A stretch of DNA of 64,000 bases from Seohaeicola saemankumensis (GTDB taxonomy: Bacteria; Pseudomonadota; Alphaproteobacteria; Rhodobacterales; Rhodobacteraceae), in contig NZ_JAINWI010000005.1 in the NCBI RefSeq assembly GCF_021021435.1, positions 248,001 through 312,000 of the forward strand. Direction: 5' to 3'. Positions 44,679 to 53,635 of the stretch are shown in pieces; the first letter of the stretch is position 1, and each line of letters opens with the position of its first letter. Below the pieces are notes generated by a model. The model made no database searches and was not told where the DNA came from. It saw only the letters and a program-made list of their open reading frames with translations. The position numbers and the translations under genes are program-made.

Positions 44679-44746
44679 CTGTAATAAATATTCAATATGG
44701 AGGGATCTTTTTCCCCGTGCGGAATCAAGGCCGCAGGCCGCCGCGC

Positions 44747-44872
44747 GATCACCGACCCGCCCCATGGGGCGGCGATTATGTGACCGTTCCGGCTTGAACC
44801 GAGGTAGGAGGACCGGGCGACCATAAACTGCCTCGAACAGGCGTTGCATCGCCACCCCGCGGGTCGGCGATC
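44747..44872. repeat. 126-bp element bounded by 14-bp inverted repeats
   Basis: GATCACCGACCCGC at 44747-44760 is the near-complement (13 of 14) of GCGGGTCGGCGATC at 44859-44872. Inside is a further palindrome (CCGCCCCATGGGGCGG near 44756-44771). It follows the AT-rich gene by 69 bases and has high GC itself. It may be a small transposable repeat, an attachment-type structure or a structured RNA. Confidence 0.45.
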
Positions 44873-44891
44873 ATGCGACTAAGTGCCCCCC

Positions 44892-46517
44892 TCACATCCC
44901 CTTGGCAATCGCCCGCAATTCGAACTTCTGGATTTTCCCCGTCGAGGTTTTCGGCAATTCCTGAAACACCACGGTCTTGGGAGTCTTGAAGCCTGCCAGC
45001 TTCTCTCGTGCGAAGGCGATGAGGGCGGCCTCGTCACCCTTGACGCCGTCTTTCAACTCGACAAAGGCGCAGGGCACCTCGCCCCATTTCTCGTCGGGCT
45101 TGGCAACCACGGCGCAGAGCAGCACATCGGGATGCGCCATGAGCACGCCCTCGACCTCGACCGACGAGATATTCTCGCCGCCTGAAATGATGATATCCTT
45201 GGCGCGGTCGCTGATCTGCATATAGCCGTTGGGGTGCTGCACGGCGATATCGCCGGAATGGAACCAGCCGCCGCGAAACGCCTCCTCGGTCGCCTTCGGG
45301 TTCTTCAGGTAGCCTTTCATCACGCCATTGCCGCGAAACATGATCTCGCCCTGCGTGATGCCGTCCATGGGAATCTGGTCCATGTCGTCGGTCATGACGG
45401 TGACGCCTTCCAGAAACGGCATGGCAACACCCTGACGGGCCTTGACGGCAGAGCGGTCGTCGCCTTGCAGGTCGTCCCACGCGGCGTTCCATGTGCATTC
45501 GGTGCCGGGGCCGTAGGTTTCGGTCAGCCCGTAGACCTGCGTGACGTTGAAGCCCATCGGTTCGATCTTGGCCAGCGTCGCGGGGGCGACAGGGGCGCCT
45601 GCGGTAAAGACCTCGACCGTTTGGGAAAAGTCGCGGCGTTGCGCGGCGGGCGCGTTCACCAGCGTGTTCAGCACGATAGGCGCGCCGCCGAAATGCGTCA
45701 CACCTTCATCGGCGATGGCGTTGAAGATCGCAGGCGCGGTGATGTCGCGGCAACAGATCACTGTGCCGCCCAAGACCGGCATCATCCATGTGTGGCACCA
45801 GCCGTTGCAATGGAAGAGCGGCACAATCGTCAGGTATCGCGGGTGCATGGTCATGCGCCAGCTGATGACCTGCCCCATCGCGTTCAGATAGGCCCCGCGA
45901 TGGTGATAAACGACGCCCTTGGGCCGACCCGTCGTGCCGGAGGTATAGTTGAGGGCGATCGATTCCCATTCGTCCTGCGGCATGATCCACTGGAAATCGG
46001 GTTCGCCTGTAGCGAGGAGGTCTTCGTATTCCATGTAATGACCATGGGCATGGACGCCTGCGTGGTTGTCCGCGACTTCGATCACGATGGGGGCCGGACC
46101 TTCCATCCGCTCCATCGCCTCGGCCGCCATGGGCAGGAATTGCGGATCAACCAGCAGCACCTTTGCGCCGCCATGGTCAAGGATATAGGCGATAGTGTCA
46201 GGCTCCAGCCGCGTGTTGATGGTGTTGAGGACAGCACCGCTGGCTGGCACGCCGAAATGCGCCTCGGCTTGTGGAGGCAGGTTGGGGATCAGGGTGGCGA
46301 CGACATCGCCGGGCTGGATGCCCAGTTTGGTGAGAGCCGAGGCAAGGCGGGTGACCCGCTCATGGTATTGTGCATAGGTTTTGCGATGCGGCCCATAGAT
46401 CACAGCAGGATGTTCGGGAAACACGATCGCTGCGCGCTTGAGGAACGACAGCGGCGTCAGGGGCATGTAATTCGCCTCGGTTTTGCCCAGTCCGGTCTCG
46501 TCCGCCATCCAGCCCAT
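44892..46517 (-). CDS. Acyl-CoA synthetase (AMP-forming), MMPA-CoA ligase-like
   Basis: A 541-residue ligase that adenylates a carboxylic acid and transfers it to CoA. The P-loop is NYTSGTTGRPKGVVYHHRG; YGLTETYGPGTECTW, the RDK-like ISDRAKDIIISGGENIS and the catalytic Lys in LPKTSTGKIQKFELR complete the family. The size and wording resemble medium-chain and DmdB-type (methylmercaptopropionate) ligases. The ATG of MGWMADETG follows GGGGGA. It is a single gene beside creatinase. Confidence 0.88.
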   Translation of the reverse strand: MGWMADETGLGKTEANYMPLTPLSFLKRAAIVFPEHPAVIYGPHRKTYAQYHERVTRLASALTKLGIQPGDVVATLIPNLPPQAEAHFGVPASGAVLNTINTRLEPDTIAYILDHGGAKVLLVDPQFLPMAAEAMERMEGPAPIVIEVADNHAGVHAHGHYMEYEDLLATGEPDFQWIMPQDEWESIALNYTSGTTGRPKGVVYHHRGAYLNAMGQVISWRMTMHPRYLTIVPLFHCNGWCHTWMMPVLGGTVICCRDITAPAIFNAIADEGVTHFGGAPIVLNTLVNAPAAQRRDFSQTVEVFTAGAPVAPATLAKIEPMGFNVTQVYGLTETYGPGTECTWNAAWDDLQGDDRSAVKARQGVAMPFLEGVTVMTDDMDQIPMDGITQGEIMFRGNGVMKGYLKNPKATEEAFRGGWFHSGDIAVQHPNGYMQISDRAKDIIISGGENISSVEVEGVLMAHPDVLLCAVVAKPDEKWGEVPCAFVELKDGVKGDEAALIAFAREKLAGFKTPKTVVFQELPKTSTGKIQKFELRAIAKGM

Positions 46518-46639
46518 AATGTCCCCCTTGCTCGATCTGTCGCCTTGCGGCGGTGTTGAGACACAATATTGCGCGACCAAGACAGAAGTGAAAGTGCGAA
46601 AGGCGCGAGCATGAAAGAATAAACCCGCGCCTTGTCGGT

Positions 46640-47854
46640 TCAGCCGACCACGTTGAAATCAGGGCCATAGGGATAGGCGGTGATATTCTCGTTGCCGGTT
46701 GCGGTGATGACCAGAATGTCATGCTCGCGGTAGCCCCCTGCGCCGGGTGCACCTGCGGGAAGGGTTAGCATCGGCTCCATCGAGATGACCATGCCGGGTT
46801 CAAGCAAGGTGTGGATATCCTCGCGCAGCTCCAGTCCGGCTTCGCGCCCGTAATAATGCGACAGCAGACCGAAGCTGTGGCCATAGCCGAAGGTGCGGTA
46901 TTGCAGCAGGTCACGGTCGGACAGGAATGTGTTGATCTTCTCGGTTACTTCGGCACAGGACACGCCCGGTTGCAGAAGGGACATACCGTATTCGTGGGTG
47001 TCGACATTGGCCTGCCAGATGGCAAGGCTTGCGGCATCTACGCTGCCCGCGAACAACGTCCGCTCCAGCGCGGTGTAATAGCCCGAGATCATCGGAAAGG
47101 TATTGAGCGACAGGATGTCGCCCTTTTCAAGTATCCGAGACGTTACCGGATTGTGCGCGCCGTCCGTGTTCAGTCCGGACTGGAACCAGACCCATGTGTC
47201 GCGGTACTCGGCATAGGGGAACCGCTTGGCAATCTCGGCTTCCATCGCGTCGCGCCCTGCCATCGCAATGTCGATTTCCCGCGCACCCACGCGCACTGCG
47301 TCACGGATGGCATAGCCTCCCACATCGGCAACATTCGCACCGGCGCGGATCAGGGCGATTTCCGCCTCGGACTTGCGCATCCGCTGCTGCATCGTCGCAG
47401 GCGCGATATCGACGCGAGAGGCAGGCAAGAGGAAAGCATCAAGCTTGGCCGATTGCAGCAGGGTCAGGTGATCGCCCTCGAACCCGATCACGCGGTTGCT
47501 GCCGGTCACTGACAAAACAGCCCGCCAGTAATTGTCGCGCGCCCAGTCGGTATAGGTGATGTTGTCGCCGACGCTGCGCCGCCAAGGCTGGCCTGCATCA
47601 ATGCCTGCGCTGATAGTCACGCAGGCGCTGGCCGTGACGACACAGGCATAGGGCCGCCCGAAAGAGCAGTAGAGAAAGCCCGAATAATAGGCGACGTTGT
47701 GCATGGATGTCAGTACGCAGGCATCGACGCCCTGTTCGGCCATCAACGCGCGCAACCCGGTCAGGCGGGCTGCGTATTCGGCCTGTGAGAAGGGCAGCGG
47801 CGCTTTCTGGCCGTTGTGGAAGCGGTACATGTCAGGTCTGGATATGTTTGTCAT
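46640..47854 (-). CDS. Creatinase (creatine amidinohydrolase)
   Basis: A 404-residue pita-bread enzyme matching creatinase in length and sequence. FLYCSFGRPYACVVTASA, DAGQPWRRSVGDNITYTDW, WVWFQSGLNTDGAHNPVTSR, FGYGHSFGLLSHYYGREAGL and GAGGYREHDILVI are near identical to the known enzyme. The general-base His is in YGHSFG; no metal is needed. It converts creatine to sarcosine and urea. The start MTNISRPDMY is chosen; the longer upstream frame is low in coding features. Confidence 0.93.
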   Translation of the reverse strand: MTNISRPDMYRFHNGQKAPLPFSQAEYAARLTGLRALMAEQGVDACVLTSMHNVAYYSGFLYCSFGRPYACVVTASACVTISAGIDAGQPWRRSVGDNITYTDWARDNYWRAVLSVTGSNRVIGFEGDHLTLLQSAKLDAFLLPASRVDIAPATMQQRMRKSEAEIALIRAGANVADVGGYAIRDAVRVGAREIDIAMAGRDAMEAEIAKRFPYAEYRDTWVWFQSGLNTDGAHNPVTSRILEKGDILSLNTFPMISGYYTALERTLFAGSVDAASLAIWQANVDTHEYGMSLLQPGVSCAEVTEKINTFLSDRDLLQYRTFGYGHSFGLLSHYYGREAGLELREDIHTLLEPGMVISMEPMLTLPAGAPGAGGYREHDILVITATGNENITAYPYGPDFNVVG

Positions 47855-48078
47855 TTTGCGGTCCTGCGGGGCCGGATCGACGCGGGCCCCCTTGTCAGAG
47901 GTCCCGGCGTACAGGACGGCAGCGGATGATCCGCAGGAAAGGATGCAGGCATCCCGCGCCGACGCCATCGGCACGCCCTGCGCCTGATTACATGAGAAGC
48001 AGCCAGCTAAGCAAGCGCTGCTTGAGGTCGTGATCGCCGCAGCGTAAGCAATGGATATTCTTGACAACCGGATATGCC

Positions 48079-49014
48079 ATGACTCATGCCATCAGCGCCG
48101 ATCTGAACCGGCCCTTTGCCGCCGCCGGTATCATGTTGGTGGCAATGCTGATCATCGGTTTCATCGACAATTACGTTGCTGCCATTTCGGACGAGATCGG
48201 GCTCTGGCAGTTTCAGGTCATGCGGACCGTTCTGATGCTGCCGATCCTCGTTGCCATGTCATGGGCAGGGCTGGGCACACTGCGTCCGCAGTCCTTTCTA
48301 CGTGTGGGCGGCAGGTCTGCCTTCGCGGCGATGGCAATGATGTGTTACTTCGGCGCGCTTGGATTTATGCCTCTGGCGCAGGCATTGGCGGGGCTGTTCA
48401 CCTCGCCTATTTTCATCCTGCTGATCACTTGGGGCCTGATGGGACAGACCATTGGGCCATGGCGTATTCTGGCGGTCGGGCTTGGCTTTGTTGGGATTCT
48501 GCTGGTCTTGCAACCCGAGACGGGGTCGTTTTCCTATTGGACCCTGTTGCCAGTTCTGGGCGGGCTCTTCTACGCCGTCGGCATCATAGCGACCCGCGCG
48601 TGGTGCGAGGGAGAAAGTACAATGAGCCTGCTGTTGGGGGTCATGATTTTTCAGGGTGGGATATCCGCTATGGCAGCGATCGGTCTGGTGATGTTGAATC
48701 TGCCGGAAACAGGGTTTCTCAGCCAGCGTTGGGTCTGGCCGGTGGGCGATGTATGGCCGCTGATCTGGTTGCAGGCTGTCGGATCTCTGGCCGGTGTCTG
48801 GTGTATCATCAAGGCCTACCAACTGGGCGAGGCGGGGTTCGTGTCAGTGTTCGAATATTCGGTGATGATTTTCGGCCCCTTCTTTGCGTGGCACCTGTTC
48901 GGCCAGCCCGTTGGTCTGTGGCAGGCCATCGGTATCGCAATGATCGCATCCGCAGGTTTGATCATCGCGCTCAGGTCCGGCAAGGAACAACGGCGCGAAA
49001 TCATCCCTGGATAA
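48079..49014 (+). CDS. EamA/DMT-family permease
   Basis: A 311-residue transporter with about ten membrane helices, split into two EamA halves. The first half ends near GLGFVGILLVLQPE, and the second begins about WTLLPVLGGLFYAVGIIATR. It likely exports a small metabolite. It is divergent from creatinase with 224 bases between, so it might relate to creatine use, though that is only positional. The next gene starts 40 bases after its stop. Confidence 0.88.
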   Translation: MTHAISADLNRPFAAAGIMLVAMLIIGFIDNYVAAISDEIGLWQFQVMRTVLMLPILVAMSWAGLGTLRPQSFLRVGGRSAFAAMAMMCYFGALGFMPLAQALAGLFTSPIFILLITWGLMGQTIGPWRILAVGLGFVGILLVLQPETGSFSYWTLLPVLGGLFYAVGIIATRAWCEGESTMSLLLGVMIFQGGISAMAAIGLVMLNLPETGFLSQRWVWPVGDVWPLIWLQAVGSLAGVWCIIKAYQLGEAGFVSVFEYSVMIFGPFFAWHLFGQPVGLWQAIGIAMIASAGLIIALRSGKEQRREIIPG

Positions 49015-49054
49015 GGCGGCTTGCATGACCGGTGCGATGGGGTAGCGTGAGTTC

Positions 49055-49699
49055 ATGATCATCTCGCCGGGCCGCCGTTACATATTTGTCCATATCCCCA
49101 AGACCGCGGGCACCGCGCTGGCCTTGGCGCTTGAGACACGGACGCGCGCCGATGATATCTTGCTGGGCGACACGCCCAAGGCACGGCGGCGGCGTCACAG
49201 GCTCAAGGGCGTAACTGCGGCCGGGCGTTTGTGGAAACATTCGACACTGGCCGATATCGACGGCTTGGTCTCTGCCCCGCAACTGGCGGAGTATTTCTGC
49301 TTCACGCTGGTACGCAATCCTTGGGATCGTATGGTTAGCTATTACCACTGGCTGCGGGTGCAGGCCTTCGATCATCCTGCTGTCATCTTGGCCAAGACAC
49401 TGGATTTTTCCGCGTTTCTGAACCATCCGCAGACGCGCGCCAGTGTGACGGCATGGCCCTACGGCCGCTATATGTGCGATGCGGTCGGCGTCGAACGATG
49501 CAAGTCCTTCATTCGGATAGAGCATTTCGAGCAGGAGGCAGCCCCGCTATGGTCGCATCTGGGCTTCCGTTTGGCATTGGATCGGGTCAACCATTCGGAT
49601 CGGTGCGCTGATTATCGTGGATATTTCAGTGACAATGACGCAGCATTGCTGGCCGAACTTTGCGCCGAAGACATCACACGCTTTGGCTATACTTTTTGA
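49055..49699 (+). CDS. Sulfotransferase family protein
   Basis: A 214-residue P-loop-like transferase using PAPS. The 5'-phosphosulfate loop is FVHIPKTAGTALALAL at residues 11-26, and the 3'-phosphate site is FCFTLVRNPWDRMVSYYHW near 81-99. The short length and motifs fit the prokaryotic Sulfotransfer_2 group, which modify saccharides or lipids. Acceptor unknown. Followed by an intrinsic terminator. Confidence 0.88.
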   Translation: MIISPGRRYIFVHIPKTAGTALALALETRTRADDILLGDTPKARRRRHRLKGVTAAGRLWKHSTLADIDGLVSAPQLAEYFCFTLVRNPWDRMVSYYHWLRVQAFDHPAVILAKTLDFSAFLNHPQTRASVTAWPYGRYMCDAVGVERCKSFIRIEHFEQEAAPLWSHLGFRLALDRVNHSDRCADYRGYFSDNDAALLAELCAEDITRFGYTF

Positions 49700-49802
49700 T
49701 GCGCTGGGCAGATTATCGCCAATATTAGTCAATTATTGACTATTTCTGTTTACTGTTTCCAAAATAGAAATAATATGGCTGGGCAGCACGACCCCCAAAT
49801 GC

Positions 49803-49841
49803 AAACGGCGCGACCCCTCGGGGATGCGCCGTTTGTTTTTT
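49803..49841 (+). terminator. Intrinsic terminator after the sulfotransferase gene
   Basis: Stem AAACGGCGC/GCGCCGTTT (9 bp) with a 14-base loop, which itself has CCCCTCGGGG, followed by GTTTTTT. It separates the rightward transporter/sulfotransferase unit from the convergent fadB gene. Confidence 0.85.
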
Positions 49842-49859
49842 CAATCCTCTGATTCGGAC

Positions 49860-52061
49860 TCAGGCAGCGGCTTTTTTCGTCGGTCCGAAACGCCCGTAGA
49901 AGCTTTGCGTCTTGTCAGCCATCTCGCGCAGCAAGGGCGGGCAGGCAAAGCGGTCGCCATAAGCCTCGGTCAACTGGTCGCAGCGTTCGGCCGCGTAGGG
50001 GGTGCCGATGATATCAAGCCAGCTGAACGGACCGCCGGACCACGGGGCAAAACCCCAGCCGAGGATCGCGCCCACGTCACCCTCGCGGATGTCTTCCAGC
50101 ACACCTTCCTCAAGCGCGCGGACCGCTTCCAGCACTTGCGCGAATATCAGGCGGTGCTGCACCTCGGTCAGGCTGGGCTGCTCATCAAGACGGGGATACT
50201 TGTCGCCAAGACCTTCCCAGTAACCCAGACGCTTGCCGGATTCGTCATAGGTGAAGAAACCGGCCTTGGCCTTGCGGCCCATGCGACCCTCGCCTTCCAT
50301 ATAGAAGATGATCTCGTCCACCTCGCCATCGGGATAGGCATTGCCCATTGCGGCCTTGGTTGCGCGGGCGATTTTCGCGCCCAGATCAATGGATGTTTCA
50401 TCGACCAGTTGCAGCGGACCCACGGGGAAGCCCAGCATCCGCGCAGCATTGTCGATCAGGGCAGGGGCCACGCCTTCTTTGACCATCCGCATCCCTTCAT
50501 TGATGTAGGGGATGATGCAGCGGTTGGCATAGAAGAAGCGCGCATCGTTGACCACGATCGGCGTCTTGCGAATCTGGCGCACATAGTCCAGCGCCTTTGC
50601 CACAGCCACATCGCCGGTTGCTTCACCTTTGATGATCTCGACCAGCAGCATTTTCTCGACCGGCGAGAAGAAGTGGATGCCGATGAATTGCTCGGGGCGC
50701 GATGATGCCTTGGCCAGTTCGCTGATCGGCAGCGTCGAGGTATTGGAGGCATAGATGCAATCGGCAGGGATCACCGCCTCGGCCTTTTTGGTGACCTCGG
50801 CCTTGACGCCCATATCCTCGAACACCGCCTCGATGATCAGGTCGCAGCCTTTCAGCGCTTCATAATCAGTGGTGGCGGTAATCAGGTTCAGCATCGCCTC
50901 TTTCTTTTCAGCGGTGACCTTGCCACGCTTCATGCCCTTATCAAGGTAATCCTCGGTATAGGCTTTGCCCTTGTCGGCGCTTTCCTGTTTGGCGTCGATC
51001 AGGACAACTTCGATCCCGGCCTGCGCAGACACCAGCGCGATGCCCGCGCCCATCATGCCCGCTCCCAGAACGCCGATCTTCTTGACGCGCTGATCGGCAA
51101 CACCGTCGGGGCGAACGGCACCCTTTTCCAGCGCTTCCTTGTTCAAAAACAGCGAGCGGATCATCGCGGCAGAGGACGGGTTCATCAGGACGTTGACGAA
51201 CCAGCGCGCCTCGATTTTGAGAGCGGTATCGAAGGGGACCATCGCGCCTTCGTAGACCGCCGACAGCAGCGCCTTGGCGGCAGGAAACGCGCCTTGCGTC
51301 TTGCCGTTGACCATGGCCGAAGCGCCCACAAATGTGGGGAAGCCTGCTGGGTGATAAGGCGTGCCGCCTGGCATTTTATAGCCTTTGGCATCCCAGGGCT
51401 TGACCAGATCGGCGTCTTTGGCCTGCAGCACCCATGCGCGCGCAGCGGCAACAGGATCATCCGCGATCTCGTCGATGATACCTGCGGATTTCGCCTTGGC
51501 AGGGTCAAGCAGCTTGCCTTCCAGCAGGTAGGGGGCAGCGGCCATGACACCCAGCTTGCGCACCATCCGCGTGGTGCCGCCGGCGCCCGGGAAAATGCCG
51601 ACCATGATTTCCGGCAGGCCGATCTTGGCTTTGGGGTTGGGGGCGGCAAAGATGCGATGCGTGGACAGCGGCAGCTCCAGCCCGATGCCCACAGCCGTGC
51701 CAGGCAGAGCAGCGGCGACGGGTTTGCCGCCCTTCAGGGTCTTGGGGTCCATGCCCGCCCGCTCGATCTTGCGCAGGGCGGCGTGCATCTGCATGATCCC
51801 GTCAAAGAGGCCACGTGCGGGCTCGTCGCCCGCATCTTCGCGCATCTTTGCCAGCACGTTCAGGTCCATCCCGCCGGCAAAGTCTTTCTTGCCGCTTGTG
51901 ATGACGATGCCTTTGACAGCATCATCTGCCAAAGCGTCGTCGATCAGGCTGTCCAGATGCATCAGCGCGTCAGTGCTGAGCACGTTCATGGATTTGCCGG
52001 GGCAGTCCCAGGTGATGATGGCAACGCCGTCGGCGTCTTTATTCATGGTGAAATCGGTCAT
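49860..52061 (-). CDS. fadB: Fatty-acid oxidation multifunctional enzyme (enoyl-CoA hydratase/3-hydroxyacyl-CoA dehydrogenase)
   Basis: A 733-residue alpha subunit of the beta-oxidation complex. The N-terminal crotonase domain has TSGKKDFAGGMDLNVLA and LGLPEIMVGIFPGAGGTTRM-like text with the oxyanion and Glu residues. From about residue 330 the NAD domain has GVLGAGMMGAGIALVSAQAG; HFFSPVEKMLLVEII and the C-terminal HAD domain follow. It acts with FadA upstream. It overlaps the 107-residue gene by ATGA. Confidence 0.95.
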   Translation of the reverse strand: MTDFTMNKDADGVAIITWDCPGKSMNVLSTDALMHLDSLIDDALADDAVKGIVITSGKKDFAGGMDLNVLAKMREDAGDEPARGLFDGIMQMHAALRKIERAGMDPKTLKGGKPVAAALPGTAVGIGLELPLSTHRIFAAPNPKAKIGLPEIMVGIFPGAGGTTRMVRKLGVMAAAPYLLEGKLLDPAKAKSAGIIDEIADDPVAAARAWVLQAKDADLVKPWDAKGYKMPGGTPYHPAGFPTFVGASAMVNGKTQGAFPAAKALLSAVYEGAMVPFDTALKIEARWFVNVLMNPSSAAMIRSLFLNKEALEKGAVRPDGVADQRVKKIGVLGAGMMGAGIALVSAQAGIEVVLIDAKQESADKGKAYTEDYLDKGMKRGKVTAEKKEAMLNLITATTDYEALKGCDLIIEAVFEDMGVKAEVTKKAEAVIPADCIYASNTSTLPISELAKASSRPEQFIGIHFFSPVEKMLLVEIIKGEATGDVAVAKALDYVRQIRKTPIVVNDARFFYANRCIIPYINEGMRMVKEGVAPALIDNAARMLGFPVGPLQLVDETSIDLGAKIARATKAAMGNAYPDGEVDEIIFYMEGEGRMGRKAKAGFFTYDESGKRLGYWEGLGDKYPRLDEQPSLTEVQHRLIFAQVLEAVRALEEGVLEDIREGDVGAILGWGFAPWSGGPFSWLDIIGTPYAAERCDQLTEAYGDRFACPPLLREMADKTQSFYGRFGPTKKAAA

Positions 52062-52381
52062 GTCATATCTCCCGATTGGGGTTTGGAAGAGGGCAGGTGC
52101 AGATCGCGGCCCTCGTAATGTTTGAGATAGCTGAGGATGGTCTGCAGCGTGGCGGCAGGGCCGTGGGCGAAATCATCCTCTTCGAGAACGATGCGCTTGT
52201 GACCGCTGAAATCGGTTCGGTCGAGGCTGTCGCGCGGATCGGACTTATGCTTGAAGATCAGCGCGGGGCTGTCGCAAAGGATGCGGACATAAGCGCTGTC
52301 ATTCTCGGTCACCAGACGCAGATCGCTGCGGTCCGCCGCCAGATCGGCCACGGCGCGCAGGGGGTGGGGTGCGTCTGCCAT
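52058..52381 (-). CDS. Hypothetical protein between fadA and fadB
   Basis: A 107-residue soluble protein without signal or membrane segment. It contains VADLAADRSDLRLVTENDS, FKHKSDPRDSLDRTDFSGHK and VLEEDDFAHGPAATLQTILS. It starts one base into the end of fadA and its stop overlaps fadB, so all three are coupled. The role is unknown; the location suggests a factor for the FadAB complex. Confidence 0.75.
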   Translation of the reverse strand: MADAPHPLRAVADLAADRSDLRLVTENDSAYVRILCDSPALIFKHKSDPRDSLDRTDFSGHKRIVLEEDDFAHGPAATLQTILSYLKHYEGRDLHLPSSKPQSGDMT

Positions 52382-53592
52382 CAGACCCGCTCGATGATTG
52401 TGGCGGCACCCATGCCCGAGGCGATGCAGAGCGTGGCAAGGCCGGTGCCCTTACCTGTGCGCTCCAACTCGTCCAGCAGCGTGCCGATGATCATCGCACC
52501 TGTGGCACCCAGCGGATGGCCCATGGCGATCGAGCCGCCGTTGACGTTGACGACAGAACTGTCCACATCGAACGCCTGCATGAAGCGCAGCACGACCGAG
52601 GCAAAGGCCTCGTTCACCTCGAACAGATCAATGTCGCTGATGCTCATACCGCTATCGGCAAGAATCTTCTGCGTGGCGGGCACGGGGCCGGTCAGCATGA
52701 TCGTCGGATCGGTGCCGATCTTGCAGGTGGCCTTGATCCGCGCACGGGGTTTGATGCCCCATTTCTCGCCGAATTCCTTGTTGCCGATCAGTACGCCTGC
52801 CGCACCGTCGACGATGCCGCTGGAATTGCCCGCATGGTGGATGTGGTTGATCCGCTCCAGGTGCGGGTATTTCATCAACGCGACCTTGTCGAATCCGGGC
52901 ATCACCTCGCCCATGTCCTTGAAGCTGGGCTTCAGCGCGCCAAGGCTTTGCATATCGGTTTGGGGGCGCATGAATTCGTCATGTTCCAGAATAGGCAGGC
53001 CGTTCTGGTCGCGCACTGTGACGACCGATTTGGCGAAACGCTTGTCATCCCATGCCGCTTTGGCGCGGCGCTGGGATTCAACGGCCAGTGCGTCCGCCTC
53101 GTCACGGGAAAAGCCGTATTCGGTGGCGATGATATCGGCGCTGATACCTTGCGGCACGAAATAGCTGTCCATGGCGATGGAAGGATCGACGGCGATAGCG
53201 GCACCGTCGCTGCCCATGGGGACGCGCGACATCATCTCGACCCCGCCTGCGATATAGGCCATGCCCGCGCCACCGCGCACTTGGTTGGCGGCAAGGTTCA
53301 CGGCTTCCATCCCGGAGGCGCAGAAGCGGTTGATGGCAAGACCGGGGATGCGCTCGTCAAGGTCCGAGGCCAGAACGGCGGTGCGCGCGAGGCAGGCACC
53401 CTGTTCCATCACTTGGGTGACATTTCCCCAGATCACATCTTCGACCGCGTGGCCGTCGAAACCGTTCCGTTCTTTCAGCGCGTTCAGCATCTGCGCGCTG
53501 ATACGGGCCGATGTGACTTCGTGCAGCGATCCGTCGGCGCGGCCCTTGCCGCGCGGCGTCCGGATGGCATCGTAGATATAAGCATCTGTCAT
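52381..53592 (-). CDS. fadA: Acetyl-CoA acyltransferase (3-ketoacyl-CoA thiolase)
   Basis: A 403-residue thiolase, the last step of each beta-oxidation round. The nucleophile Cys is in QVMEQGACLARTAVLAS near residue 82-90, the NRFCASGMEAVNLAANQV block follows, and the C-terminal NVNGGSIAMGHPLGATGA and LCIASGMGAATI carry the catalytic His and second Cys. The ATG of MTDAYIYDAIRTPRG is chosen. It is co-transcribed with the hypothetical gene and fadB. Confidence 0.95.
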   Translation of the reverse strand: MTDAYIYDAIRTPRGKGRADGSLHEVTSARISAQMLNALKERNGFDGHAVEDVIWGNVTQVMEQGACLARTAVLASDLDERIPGLAINRFCASGMEAVNLAANQVRGGAGMAYIAGGVEMMSRVPMGSDGAAIAVDPSIAMDSYFVPQGISADIIATEYGFSRDEADALAVESQRRAKAAWDDKRFAKSVVTVRDQNGLPILEHDEFMRPQTDMQSLGALKPSFKDMGEVMPGFDKVALMKYPHLERINHIHHAGNSSGIVDGAAGVLIGNKEFGEKWGIKPRARIKATCKIGTDPTIMLTGPVPATQKILADSGMSISDIDLFEVNEAFASVVLRFMQAFDVDSSVVNVNGGSIAMGHPLGATGAMIIGTLLDELERTGKGTGLATLCIASGMGAATIIERV

Positions 53593-53635
53593 GGTCTTCT
53601 CCTTGGTTTGGCCTGCCATACAGGCCGATCTTGGG

